In this document: in pieces, positions 39,111 to 47,548 of the stretch
Layout: each line of letters starts with the position of its first letter
Numbering within the stretch: the stretch's first letter is position 1
The notes under the pieces: generated by a model
Database searches by the model: none
What the model was told of the DNA's origin: nothing
The model's input: the letters and a program-made list of their open reading frames with translations, nothing else
Assembly (NCBI GenBank): GCA_902771935.1
Contig: CACXYM010000005.1
Span: 62,001 to 126,000, forward strand
DNA from: an uncultured Bacteroidales bacterium
GTDB taxonomy: Bacteria > Bacteroidota > Bacteroidia > Bacteroidales > Paludibacteraceae
Length of the DNA: 64,000 bases
Reading direction: 5' to 3'
Program-made: the position numbers and the translations under genes

Positions 39111-39743
39111 TTATTTCTTCCATTTAGAGGGATTCTTGTGCCAATCATTGAGCATCTGCAAATCCTTTTTGGAGATATATTTCATTTCTGCTGCGGTCTC
39201 AATCACGGACGAGAAATTAGTCAGCGGAACCAAAGGCACACCGGCTTTTTTCAGCACTTTATGACCTATTTCCAATTCGTAATCAAGAATAGTCACAACG
39301 CCTAAAACATTACACCCATTATTGCGCAACGCCTCAATCACTTTGAGCGAAACATCAGCGATTGCCACTTGATTCTCAATCACTACAACGTTCTGTTTCG
39401 GGCGCAAATCACCTTCTATCTGGTTTTCTAAACCGTGATCTTTCGGGGATGGATAGACATACACAAAAGGCAGACTTAGTTGGTGCGCTACGAGTACACC
39501 GTGTGCTATGGCGTTCGTCGCAATACCTGCAATAACGTCTGTTTCTGGGAACTGCTCGGCAACGATGCGGGACATTTCCAACTTGAGAAAGTCGCGCTCT
39601 TTCGGGTACGACAGACTACGACGGTCATCGCAATAAATAGGAGAGTTCCAGCCGTTGCCCCACTTAAAAGGACTAATCGGCTGCAACTTAATCGCTTTGA
39701 GGCCTACAAGACGCTCTGCGACTATTTTTTCAAGCGTTTTCAT
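39111..39743 (-). CDS. pyrE: PyrE-like orotate phosphoribosyltransferase with altered PRPP site
   Basis: 210 aa. The whole length matches PyrE (KAIKLQPISPFKWGNGWNSPIYCDDRR block and FVYVYPSPKDHG). Several PRPP-contact residues are changed. The PRPP loop reads VVVIENQVAIADVS (residues 119-132), where the family has EDxxxTGGS: Asp to Asn124, Thr-Gly-Gly to Ile-Ala-Asp128-130. The loop Arg of YVR is Tyr97 and the Gly of GIATG is Asn77. Orotate-site residues and the fold appear kept. Either a non-catalytic or altered-specificity paralogue at the usual pyrE locus, or an inactivated enzyme. First gene of a four-gene operon. Confidence 0.78.
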   Translation of the reverse strand: MKTLEKIVAERLVGLKAIKLQPISPFKWGNGWNSPIYCDDRRSLSYPKERDFLKLEMSRIVAEQFPETDVIAGIATNAIAHGVLVAHQLSLPFVYVYPSPKDHGLENQIEGDLRPKQNVVVIENQVAIADVSLKVIEALRNNGCNVLGVVTILDYELEIGHKVLKKAGVPLVPLTNFSSVIETAAEMKYISKKDLQMLNDWHKNPSKWKK

Positions 39744-39777
39744 AACTCAGGATCGGTTTTTATCCATATTAAGCGCA

Positions 39778-39809
39778 CAAAATTACTGCTTTTTTTCGAA
39801 TTGTGCAAG
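39778..39809 (-). promoter_or_regulatory. Promoter for pyrE-SRPBCC-psd-deoC
   Basis: Minus strand: -33 CTTG (39806-39809, one mismatch), -7 TAATTTTG 39778-39785, spacer 20 bp. Weaker match than the others. Confidence 0.6.
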
Positions 39810-39816
39810 TTTTTTC

Positions 39817-40512
39817 TCACTTTTCGAGTCTTTTTTTGTATTTTTCTACCTGTAAGGACGCCTGATGATGCTGGGATTCCAGTTTTTTAATGTCTGACAT
39901 CACCGTTTGCAAACGCAATGTCTCAATCAAAGCCGCTTTGTCTTTATCCTTAATAATATAGGTGTATTTCCCCTTTCCGGATAGCGTCACTTTGATTTTT
40001 GAATCGGCATAGGCAGCTACAAATTTCAGCAGACTAACAGCATCTTCGTCGTTGAGCGTCATAATCTCATGATTGCCCTCGGCATCATACGAATGACACT
40101 TTCCGGAAAACATATTCTCTACTTCGTCGGCAGAGAGAAGAATGGTCTCATGCTCCAGTTTCCGTTCGCCAAAATAAAAACTCCGAACCACAGTTTTCAT
40201 GTTGTCTGTCACATAGGCTTGAAGGTAAATCCGCTGGCCGAGTCCGCTCGATTCCAAATCGCGGCAAATATAATGGCCATGATCTTCATATCGTTCATTC
40301 TTCACATACTTAAATCGCGAAAGTAGTGAATCGGCAATTGGCATCTGAAGCTGCAAAAGTGAGTCCGTATAAACCAAAGTTTGTTCTTGCTGAGCCAAAT
40401 TAATGCTGTCTTGCACTCTTTTTGCGGCACGCAACTCTGCTACGGTCGGTTTGTGTGGCCCGCACGATGCACATGCTACCAAAATTACTCCCAAAATGAT
40501 GATTTTCTGCAT
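39817..40512 (-). CDS. Predicted lipoprotein of unknown function
   Basis: 231 aa from ATG 40512. MQKIIILGVILVACASC is a lipoprotein signal (lipid-modified Cys about residue 13 or 17). The body is mixed alpha/beta, with a Lys-rich coiled-coil end (about 200-231). The block KNERYEDHGHYICRDLESSGLG recalls a conserved but unnamed Bacteroidales lipoprotein. An upstream in-frame ATG at 40524 would lie almost at the predicted transcription start, so 40512 is preferred. Confidence 0.75.
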   Translation of the reverse strand: MQKIIILGVILVACASCGPHKPTVAELRAAKRVQDSINLAQQEQTLVYTDSLLQLQMPIADSLLSRFKYVKNERYEDHGHYICRDLESSGLGQRIYLQAYVTDNMKTVVRSFYFGERKLEHETILLSADEVENMFSGKCHSYDAEGNHEIMTLNDEDAVSLLKFVAAYADSKIKVTLSGKGKYTYIIKDKDKAALIETLRLQTVMSDIKKLESQHHQASLQVEKYKKRLEK

Positions 40513-40533
40513 TTTATTGTCCATTTTCGCCTG

Positions 40534-40564
40534 CAAAGGTACAAAAAAAATAGGAAAATGCAAA
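40534..40564 (-). promoter_or_regulatory. Promoter for the predicted lipoprotein
   Basis: Minus strand: -33 TTTG 40561-40564, -7 TACCTTTG 40534-40541, spacer 19 bp, the only 19 in the window. Confidence 0.7.
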
Positions 40565-40579
40565 AAAAATCGTCAGAAA

Positions 40580-40611
40580 GTTGCACGAATACAAAATTTT
40601 TTATAATTTTG
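40580..40611 (+). promoter_or_regulatory. Promoter for the OmpA/TPR lipoprotein
   Basis: -33 GTTG 40580-40583 (one mismatch), -7 TAATTTTG 40604-40611, spacer 20 bp. Confidence 0.6.
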
Positions 40612-40662
40612 CACGCTGAAAGGTGTGTATATCCCTTTTTAAACAAAAATAAATAACTAATC

Positions 40663-42345
40663 ATGAAGAAAAATTTATTTCTTGTGTCTGTCATTGCAAT
40701 GGCAATGTTGACATCCTGCGGCACTGTGCCACAACCAGAACAAATCACTGTTAACCCGAGTCCACTCGCAGTAGTTGGTGACAAAGTAAATGCTGACATC
40801 ACAGGTACTTTCCCTGTAAAGAAATTTGCCAAAAAAGGCATCCTTACTGTTACTCCGGTCCTCAAATTCGATGGAAAAGAAATCGAAGGCGAAACTGTTA
40901 CTTATGTAGGTGAAAAAGTGAAAGAGAACGGTACCGTTGTTAACTACAAGGCTGGTGGTCAATACACCCAATCTTGCAGTTTCGACTATGATCCTGCTAT
41001 GGCAAAAAGCGAACTCTATCTCCGCTTTACTGCTAAAAACGGTAAAAAAGAAGTGGAAATTCCTGAAATCAAGATCGCTGATGGTCTTGTAGTTACCGCT
41101 AAGCTCGCTACCGCTGAAGACAATGAGTCTGTTGTTACTACCGACAAATTCCAACGCATCATTCAAGACACTCTTGAAGCTGACATTAAGTTCTTGATCC
41201 AACAAGCTGAACTCCGTAGCTCGGAGACTGGCAGCAAACAAGTTAAAGACCTCCAAGCTGCTATCAAGGACGCCAACAACGACGAGAAGAAAGCCATCAA
41301 CAACATCGAAGTTAGCGGTTACGCTAGCCCGGATGGCGGAATGGACCTCAATACCAAACTGGCTGACAACCGTCAAGCTAATGCGCAAAAGTTCCTCCAA
41401 AAACAAATGAAGAAGGACAAAGTGGATGCTGAAATCGAAGCTAACACCACAGCTGAAGACTGGGAAGGCTTCCAAAAAGCTATGGAGAACTCCAATATCC
41501 AAGACAAACAAGTTGTTCTCAACGTGCTGAAAATGTACAGCGATCCTGAAGAGCGCGAAACTCAAATCAAAAACCTGAGCAACGTATACAAAACTATTGC
41601 TGACGATATCCTCCCGCAACTCCGTCGTAGCCGCCTCATCCTCACTCGCGACCTCATTGGCCGTTCTGACGAGGAAATCCTGGCTGAGCTCAAGAGCGAT
41701 TCTTGCAAACTCAATGTCGAGGAAATGCTCTATGCTGCTACTCTCGTAGAGGGTCAAGACGAGAAACTCGCTATCTACCAAAAGGCTGCTGACACATTCG
41801 GTGACTATCGCGCATACAACAATATGGGTATGATCTACTTCGAGCAAGGTAACATCGCTGAAGCACGCCGTGCTTACAACAAAGCTATCGAAATCGAACC
41901 GAATGATCCAGACGTACACTACAACGCTGCGCTCGCTGCTATGGCTGACAACGACCTCGCTAAGGCTGAAGAACACCTCGGTAAAGCTGCAGGAACAAAG
42001 GGTGACCTCAAAGCTGCTCAAGGTACTTACTACACCATGAAGGGTGACTACAAAGCTGCTAAAGAAGCTTACGGAAGTGCAGCTACCAACAACGCAGCTG
42101 TTCAACAAATCCTCAACGAGGACTACGCTGGCGCGCTCCAAACTCTTAACGCTGTTAAAGAGCCGAACGCTACCACCGCTTACCTGAAGGCTGTCGTAGG
42201 TGCTCGCACCAATGATCGTGACGCCGTTTATGCTAACCTTCCGGTTGCTATCGAGCGTGACGCTAACATGAAAGCTAAAGCTGCTAACGATATCGAATTC
42301 GCTAAGTTCGCTGAGGACGAGCAATTCCTCGCTATCGTTAAATAA
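40663..42345 (+). CDS. Abundant-type OmpA-like/TPR outer-membrane lipoprotein
   Basis: 560 aa. A lipoprotein signal (MLTSC, Cys about 19) is followed by a beta-rich N-terminal domain (about 30-150), an OmpA-like helix-sheet segment with VSGYASPDGG (about 220-250), and C-terminal TPR helices (about 355-530: YRAYNNMGMIYFEQGN). The domain order matches a conserved Bacteroidales cell-envelope lipoprotein; a peptidoglycan-binding or scaffolding role is inferred. Codon use is strongly biased (GCT, CTC, AAC, GAA), unlike its neighbours, which suggests very high expression. The bias also leaves a long antisense frame open. Confidence 0.85.
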   Translation: MKKNLFLVSVIAMAMLTSCGTVPQPEQITVNPSPLAVVGDKVNADITGTFPVKKFAKKGILTVTPVLKFDGKEIEGETVTYVGEKVKENGTVVNYKAGGQYTQSCSFDYDPAMAKSELYLRFTAKNGKKEVEIPEIKIADGLVVTAKLATAEDNESVVTTDKFQRIIQDTLEADIKFLIQQAELRSSETGSKQVKDLQAAIKDANNDEKKAINNIEVSGYASPDGGMDLNTKLADNRQANAQKFLQKQMKKDKVDAEIEANTTAEDWEGFQKAMENSNIQDKQVVLNVLKMYSDPEERETQIKNLSNVYKTIADDILPQLRRSRLILTRDLIGRSDEEILAELKSDSCKLNVEEMLYAATLVEGQDEKLAIYQKAADTFGDYRAYNNMGMIYFEQGNIAEARRAYNKAIEIEPNDPDVHYNAALAAMADNDLAKAEEHLGKAAGTKGDLKAAQGTYYTMKGDYKAAKEAYGSAATNNAAVQQILNEDYAGALQTLNAVKEPNATTAYLKAVVGARTNDRDAVYANLPVAIERDANMKAKAANDIEFAKFAEDEQFLAIVK

Positions 42346-42383
42346 GGGAATAAATAAGTCTAACAACTTTAAGACAATATACT

Positions 42384-42617
42384 TTGTCGGTTTTATTTCC
42401 AAAAGTAAATAAACCACGGGAGTGGGACTATCGCCCCATTTACTATGACCCGGAAAAGGAGGCGCGCAAGGATAAACTTGCGCGTCTTCATCGTGGGTCT
42501 TTCCGTGAACAGCACGAGAAGAACATGCAAACCCAGAAGTCTAAAAACAACTCTCGACTCATCTTCTGGATTGCACTCCTCGTTCTCGCGCTCGCTCTCT
42601 ACCTCTTCCTCAGATAA
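42384..42617 (+). CDS. Small membrane protein, apparent TTG start
   Basis: 77 aa. Conserved-looking block FPKVNKPREWDYRPIYYDPEKEARK, a basic middle, and one C-terminal membrane helix (IFWIALLVLALALYLFL). No ATG or GTG lies in frame between the stop at 42351 and the conserved block, so TTG 42384 is the likely start. Short proteins with this NKPR...YRPxYYDPEKE pattern occur before mutL in Bacteroidales; their function is unknown. 38 nt after the lipoprotein gene. Confidence 0.75.
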   Translation: MSVLFPKVNKPREWDYRPIYYDPEKEARKDKLARLHRGSFREQHEKNMQTQKSKNNSRLIFWIALLVLALALYLFLR

Positions 42618-42644
42618 CATCCCGCTCCCTACCCGCCAGAATAA

Positions 42645-42685
42645 GGTGATTAAAGGGTGATTAAAAGGTGATTAAAGGGTGATTA
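42645..42685. repeat. Phased 11-bp repeat array, site B (4 units)
   Basis: GGTGATTA (reverse complement of TAATCACC) starts at 42645, 42656, 42667 and 42678, exactly 11 bp apart, in the 100 nt between the small membrane gene and mutL. The flank GGGTGATTAAGCAGTTA closely matches the equivalent flank of site A (reverse complement GGGTGATTAAGCTGTTA). Confidence 0.85.
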
Positions 42686-42717
42686 AGCAGTTAAACAGCA
42701 TACTATAAGCAAATTAC

Positions 42718-44493
42718 GTGGATATAATTCATTTATTACCGGATAGTGTCGCTAACCAGATTGCGGCAGGCGAGGTCATTCAACGCCCCGCCTCATGCCT
42801 CAAGGAGTTAGTCGAAAACAGCTTGGATGCGGGGGCCACCAACATTCAGGTTATCGTTCGTGATGCTGGCAGAACAATACTGCAGGTCATCGATAACGGT
42901 TCCGGTATGAGTGAAACCGATGCCCGCATGGCCTTTGAACGACACGCTACCAGTAAAATCGCCTCTGCACAAGACCTTTTTGCACTACGTACAATGGGTT
43001 TCCGCGGAGAAGCACTCGCTAGTATCTGCGCCGTAGCACAAGTTGAAGTGCAGACACGCAGACAGGAAGATGAGGTCGGAACACTTATCCGCATATCCGG
43101 TAGTCATATCGATAGCCAGGAACCATGCCAATGTCCAGTCGGCACGAATATAAAGGTCAAGAACCTCTTTTTCAATGTGCCCGTACGCCGTAAGTTCCTC
43201 AAAACAGACCAAACCGAACTGCGCAATCTACTCAACGAGTTCTATCACATCGTGCTCGTTTATCCAAACGTGCAATTCACTTTCGTTAGCAATGATGAGA
43301 TAGTGCTTGAATTACCTGTCGGCACGGAAAAACAGCGAATCGAAGCGGTCTTTGGCAAAGGCAATAAATCCTATACTTCGCAATTTGTTGATATCGCTAC
43401 CGACACCGAGATTATCTCTATTCGCGGTTTTATCGGTAAACCGGAGGCTGCCAATAAAAACCCGCAGCAGTATTTCTTCGTTAACGGACGATTCATGCGC
43501 CATCCTTATTTCCACAAGGCTATTCTAACTGCCTATGCGGGAATGTTGCCGGGCGAACTCAATCCATCCTACTTCGTCTATTTTGACATAAATCCTGAGT
43601 TGATAGATGTCAATATTCATCCGACCAAGACTGAGATTAAGTTCCAAGACGAACAAACAATCTTCCAAATCCTCTTGGCAACTGTGAGAGAGTCTTTAGG
43701 TAAGTTCAATATCACACCTTCTCTCGATTTCAATCGTGAAGGTGAAATAGAAATGCCTCCTGTTGCGCAGAAAACCTCAGAAGCAACTTCTTTCCCAACT
43801 CCGCATGTCGTTTTCGACCCAAACTACAATCCGTTCTCTCGGGCACCTAAAACCAATGTAAAAGGTTGGGAACAGATGTATCAACAACCGGTTGAAGAAT
43901 TATCTGCTCAGTTGTTTGATATTCCTCTGTCGGATATTGTGCCTTACCAGTATAAGAACAGATATCTTATCCTGCCATCTACTGCCGGCTTGATGATTAT
44001 CAATCAACATCGCGCGCACGCGTGCGTTCTTTATAACCAATATATGGCGCAGATGAATCTGGGCAAAGGCGTTTCACAACAACTTCTTTTCCCTGAGGTG
44101 ATTGACTTAGCACCAGATGAGATGGTCCTCATGACCACTATCATAGATGACATGCGTTTTGTAGGCTTTGAAGTGGAGCAATTTAGTAAGAATGCTTACA
44201 GCATAACCGGTATTCCTGCAACGCTTAATGCGCAGGATATACAGTCTGCCTTGCATAATATGTTACACCTCATTCGAGAGACAGGAGCAAATGCCAAAGA
44301 AGAATGGCGAAAGCAGATTGCTCTCTCTTTGGCACAAGATACCGCCATTCCGTATGGCAAAAAACTTACTACAGAAGAAGCCCAACATCTTTTGGAACAA
44401 CTCTTTGATTTGCCGTCTTACCGCCGTACACCTGATGGCAAAACAATAGTCACTATCCTTTCTGACGATGACCTGCAAAAAAGGTTTAATTAA
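42718..44493 (+). CDS. mutL: DNA mismatch repair protein MutL
   Basis: 591 aa, GTG start. N-terminal GHKL ATPase: IAAGEVIQRPASCLKELVENSLDAGA, DNGSGM and TMGFRGEALASI; C-terminal dimerisation domain. The nuclease motif DQHA(x)2E(x)4E of nicking MutLs reads NQHRAHACVLYN (about 429-440), so endonuclease activity is unlikely, as in MutL of other Bacteroidales as far as I recall. No promoter is visible immediately upstream; transcription may come from the lipoprotein gene or depend on site B. Confidence 0.94.
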   Translation: MDIIHLLPDSVANQIAAGEVIQRPASCLKELVENSLDAGATNIQVIVRDAGRTILQVIDNGSGMSETDARMAFERHATSKIASAQDLFALRTMGFRGEALASICAVAQVEVQTRRQEDEVGTLIRISGSHIDSQEPCQCPVGTNIKVKNLFFNVPVRRKFLKTDQTELRNLLNEFYHIVLVYPNVQFTFVSNDEIVLELPVGTEKQRIEAVFGKGNKSYTSQFVDIATDTEIISIRGFIGKPEAANKNPQQYFFVNGRFMRHPYFHKAILTAYAGMLPGELNPSYFVYFDINPELIDVNIHPTKTEIKFQDEQTIFQILLATVRESLGKFNITPSLDFNREGEIEMPPVAQKTSEATSFPTPHVVFDPNYNPFSRAPKTNVKGWEQMYQQPVEELSAQLFDIPLSDIVPYQYKNRYLILPSTAGLMIINQHRAHACVLYNQYMAQMNLGKGVSQQLLFPEVIDLAPDEMVLMTTIIDDMRFVGFEVEQFSKNAYSITGIPATLNAQDIQSALHNMLHLIRETGANAKEEWRKQIALSLAQDTAIPYGKKLTTEEAQHLLEQLFDLPSYRRTPDGKTIVTILSDDDLQKRFN

Positions 44494-44534
44494 CTCTGTT
44501 TGTTGCGATTCGTCTGAAAAACGGAACATTTACC

Positions 44535-44978
44535 ATGACGAAGAGGGAAAAATATGAAATGGTGTTACCGCAGATAGAATCTGTGGTGAACGGCGAGAGT
44601 GATATGGTGGCTAATATGGCCAATATAGCTGCTATTTTACACGAGACATTTGGTTTTTGGTGGACTGGTTTCTATCGCGTTGAGGGGAAGGAACTGATTC
44701 TTGGTCCGTTTCAAGGCCCTGTGGCATGCAATCGAATAGCGTTTGGGCGTGGCGTTTGTGGTACTGCATGGGAAAGAGGGGAGACAATATGTGTACCTAA
44801 TGTACATGAGTTTACTGGACATATAGCATGTTCAAGTAAATCGAAGAGCGAAATAGTAGTACCTGTTTGGCGTGAGAATCAAGTGATAGCCGTTTTGGAT
44901 ATAGATAGTGCCGAATATGGCACATTTGATGAAATAGATATAAAGTATTTAGAGGACGTAGTTAAAACAATGATATAA
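44535..44978 (+). CDS. msrC: Free methionine-(R)-sulfoxide reductase (GAF)
   Basis: 147 aa. A single GAF domain with the fRMsr pattern: FWWTGFYRVEG, and cysteines in VACNRIAFGRGVCGTAW and HIACSSKSKSEIVVP. Reduces free Met-R-sulfoxide, protecting against oxidation. 41 nt after mutL and followed directly by a strong terminator. Confidence 0.92.
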   Translation: MTKREKYEMVLPQIESVVNGESDMVANMANIAAILHETFGFWWTGFYRVEGKELILGPFQGPVACNRIAFGRGVCGTAWERGETICVPNVHEFTGHIACSSKSKSEIVVPVWRENQVIAVLDIDSAEYGTFDEIDIKYLEDVVKTMI

Positions 44979-45010
44979 AAAAGTGCAGGATTTAAGTCCT
45001 GCACTTTTTT
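44977..45010. terminator. Strong bidirectional terminator
   Basis: Perfect 14-bp stem AAAAAAGTGCAGGA / TCCTGCACTTTTTT with a 6-nt loop, beginning inside the stop codon of the sulfoxide reductase gene and 25 nt from the convergent CoA-transferase stop; it serves both. Confidence 0.92.
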
Positions 45011-45035
45011 GTGAATTTGAACTATCAGTTTTAGC

Positions 45036-46541
45036 TTATCTCAGATAGTTTTCCCACTTGGTATTACGCATGTCTCCTGATTTGAGGAACTCTTCATGCA
45101 TAGCGAGTGCGCAACTAAGCACGTGCGGCGTGTGAGCAACCTTTGCCATTGCGAGGTACTCGTTAAGCAATGGGCGATATTGTGGATCCACACAGTTATC
45201 AATAATCTCATGCGCACGCTGGATAGGACTCTTACCGCGTAAGTCAGCAATACCATGCTCGGTGATAATAATCTTAACCGAGTGCTCGGAGTGATCAAGG
45301 TGACTAACCATTGGTACGAAAGCAGAAATCGCGCCACCCTTAGCTGTGGAAGGCGTGGTGTAGATGGAAATATAGGCGTTGCGTGTGAAGTCACCGGAAC
45401 CGCCGATACCGTTCATCATCTTCGTACCACAGACATGTGTCGAGTTGATATTACCGAATATATCCGCCTCAAGTGCGGTGTTGATAGTGATGAGTCCGAG
45501 ACGACGAGCGACCTCAGGGTTATTGGAGATTTCCTGCGGGCGTAGTACAAGTTTGTCACGGAAGAAGTCGATATGGTCCATGATGTGTTGGAGTTTATCG
45601 GCTCCTATAGTGAGCGAACAGCCGGAAGCGAACTTGATACGTCCTTCGTCCATCAGTCCTACCACGGAGTCTTGTATAACCTCTGTGTACATCTCGAATG
45701 GGGGTATGTGTTTATTCTCGCCGAGTGCACCGAGCACCGCATTCGCGACATTACCTACTCCCGATTGTATAGGCAGGAAAGTGGACGGGATACGTCCGGC
45801 TTTCATCTCCGCCTCCAAGAAGGCAGCCACATTAGCACCGATTTTCTCCGTAGTCTCGTCCAGCGGTGTGAACTTACCGACTTCGTTAGGGCGGTTTGTT
45901 TTAACGACCGCAACGAGTTTAGAAGCGGGAATAGTAATGCAGTCTGTACCGATACGGTCTGAGACATGATAGACAGGAATCTCGCGTCGTTGCGGCGGGT
46001 CTGCGGGTTCGTATATATCATGCATGCCACGCATAGTAGCCGGCATCGCCTCGTTAAGCTCGACAATAACCTTGTCGGCGAGTCTGCAGAAAGTAGGCAT
46101 GTTTCCTACCCCTGCGGTAGGAATGATTTCGAGGGTGTCTCCTTTTTCAATGATATCGCATGCTTCGATAATAGCGAAGTTAGGCTTCGGCAGGAATCCG
46201 TAGCGCAGGTCCTGCGCCAGTTCGGACAAGTGCATATCGAAGTAGTGAGCTCCTTGTGCGTTGAGTTCAGCCCTCAGGTCCTTATTGCCCTGATAGGGTG
46301 TACGGAACTCAATAGCATGAGCACGCGCAAGCGCACCATCGCAACTGTCACCGGTAGAAGCACCGGTGTACACACCAATCTTGAAGGGTTTGCCTTCGGC
46401 ATGAAGTGCTTCCGCCTTATGTGCGATAGCAGTAGGCACGTCTTTAGGTGCACCTGCGGGGGTGAATCCACCCATTCCGCAGATGTCGCCATTATTGACT
46501 AATTGAGCTGCCTGTTCGGCAGTCATAAACGGTAATGCCAT
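45036..46541 (-). CDS. Acetyl-CoA hydrolase/succinyl-CoA:acetate CoA-transferase
   Basis: 501 aa. Two CoA-transferase lobes; the catalytic Glu lies in MYTEVIQDSVVGLMDEG and the glycine motif GGSGDFTRNAY is present. In fermentative Bacteroidota such enzymes move CoA between acetate and succinate or hydrolyse acetyl-CoA; which of these cannot be told. The last gene of the leftward OPT operon; its start is 2 nt from the broken aldolase gene. Confidence 0.92.
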   Translation of the reverse strand: MALPFMTAEQAAQLVNNGDICGMGGFTPAGAPKDVPTAIAHKAEALHAEGKPFKIGVYTGASTGDSCDGALARAHAIEFRTPYQGNKDLRAELNAQGAHYFDMHLSELAQDLRYGFLPKPNFAIIEACDIIEKGDTLEIIPTAGVGNMPTFCRLADKVIVELNEAMPATMRGMHDIYEPADPPQRREIPVYHVSDRIGTDCITIPASKLVAVVKTNRPNEVGKFTPLDETTEKIGANVAAFLEAEMKAGRIPSTFLPIQSGVGNVANAVLGALGENKHIPPFEMYTEVIQDSVVGLMDEGRIKFASGCSLTIGADKLQHIMDHIDFFRDKLVLRPQEISNNPEVARRLGLITINTALEADIFGNINSTHVCGTKMMNGIGGSGDFTRNAYISIYTTPSTAKGGAISAFVPMVSHLDHSEHSVKIIITEHGIADLRGKSPIQRAHEIIDNCVDPQYRPLLNEYLAMAKVAHTPHVLSCALAMHEEFLKSGDMRNTKWENYLR

Positions 46542-46543
46542 GA

Positions 46544-47510
46544 TTATTGTGCCTTTCCGTCAGAACCGAGAACGTTGATGATCTTGTGTTTGTAGAGTTC
46601 CTCCATGAGGTCACGTGCGGGACCGCAGTATTTACGCGGGTCGAACTCAGCGGGTTTCTCCGCTAATACTTTACGAACAGCGGCAGTGAACGCGAGACGT
46701 GAGTCGGAGTCGATGTTGATTTTGCAAACAGCGCTCTTGGCAGCCTTACGGAGTTGCTCCTCAGGAATACCGACTGCATCAGGCAGTTTGCCGCCATATT
46801 TGTTAATCATATCCACATACTCTTGTGGAACAGAAGAAGAGCCGTGCAGGACAATTGGGAAGCCCGGTAATTTTTCCATAACAGCGTCAAGTACGTCGAA
46901 AGCCAATGGAGGAGGCACGAGGCGTCCTGTTTTCGGGTCACGTGTGCATTGTTCCGGTTTGAACTTATAAGCACCGTGGCTGGTACCGATAGAGATAGCG
47001 AACTTCTTCGGGTTTGGTGTAATGGCTCTCTTCAGCGGCCACTTCATCTTCCACACCTGCTAAGACGCCGAGTTCAGCCTCAACGGTTACGTCGAACTGA
47101 TGCGCATAGTCAACAACTTTCTTGGTGAGTGCGATATTCTCCTCATAAGGAAGAGCCGAACCGTCTATCATAACGGAAGAGAATCCGCTGTCAATACATG
47201 ATTTGCAGGTTTCGAAGCTGTCACCATGGTCAAGGTGAAGAACAATTTGAGGTTTCTCCCACCCTAACTCTTTGGCGTATGCTACTGCACCTTCAGCTAA
47301 GTAGCGGAGGAGTGTACCGTTAGCGTAGTTACGCGCACCTTTGGATACTTGGAGGATAACCGGCGACTTGGTTTCGGCAGCAGCCTTAACGATAGCTTGG
47401 AGTTGCTCCATGTTGTTGAAATTGAAAGCCGGGATAGCATAGCCTCCCTTGATAGCCTTAGCAAACATCTCACGAGTGTTTACGAGGCCGAGATCTTTGT
47501 AGTTTACCAT
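46544..47510 (-). pseudogene. fba: Class II fructose-bisphosphate aldolase broken by deletion frameshift
   Basis: Two overlapping frames give the two parts of one class II aldolase of the 330-aa type. The N-part (47510 to about 47001: MVNYKDLGLVNTREMFAKA, then HLDHGDSFETCKSCIDSGFSSVMIDGS and HYTKPEEV) ends abruptly; the C-part continues in another frame from FAISIGTSHGAYKF to the normal end VLGSDGKAQ. About 11 codons plus 2 nt that should lie between PEEV and AISIG are missing at about 46998-47004, which shifts the frame. Zinc ligands and most active-site residues are split between the halves, so neither can act alone. Real pseudogene or an assembly/sequence error cannot be separated here. 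Confidence 0.85.
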
Positions 47511-47548
47511 AGTTAAAAAATTTATGTTGTTTATACAATTTATGTAGT

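Noticed and set aside
40675-42417. 580-codon open frame on the minus strand opposite the OmpA/TPR lipoprotein
   Set aside because: It results from the sense gene's lack of TTA, CTA and TCA codons. It has no domain, promoter or start signal, and its sequence is a low-complexity S/V/F/L mirror.
42645-42685. G-quadruplex in the site B transcript
   Set aside because: GG/GGG runs are present, but the intervening 8-9 nt loops are too long for a stable two-layer quadruplex.
46544-47510. Programmed frameshift in fba
   Set aside because: About 11 family-conserved codons are missing at the junction, which a programmed shift would not explain, and no slippery heptamer is obvious there.
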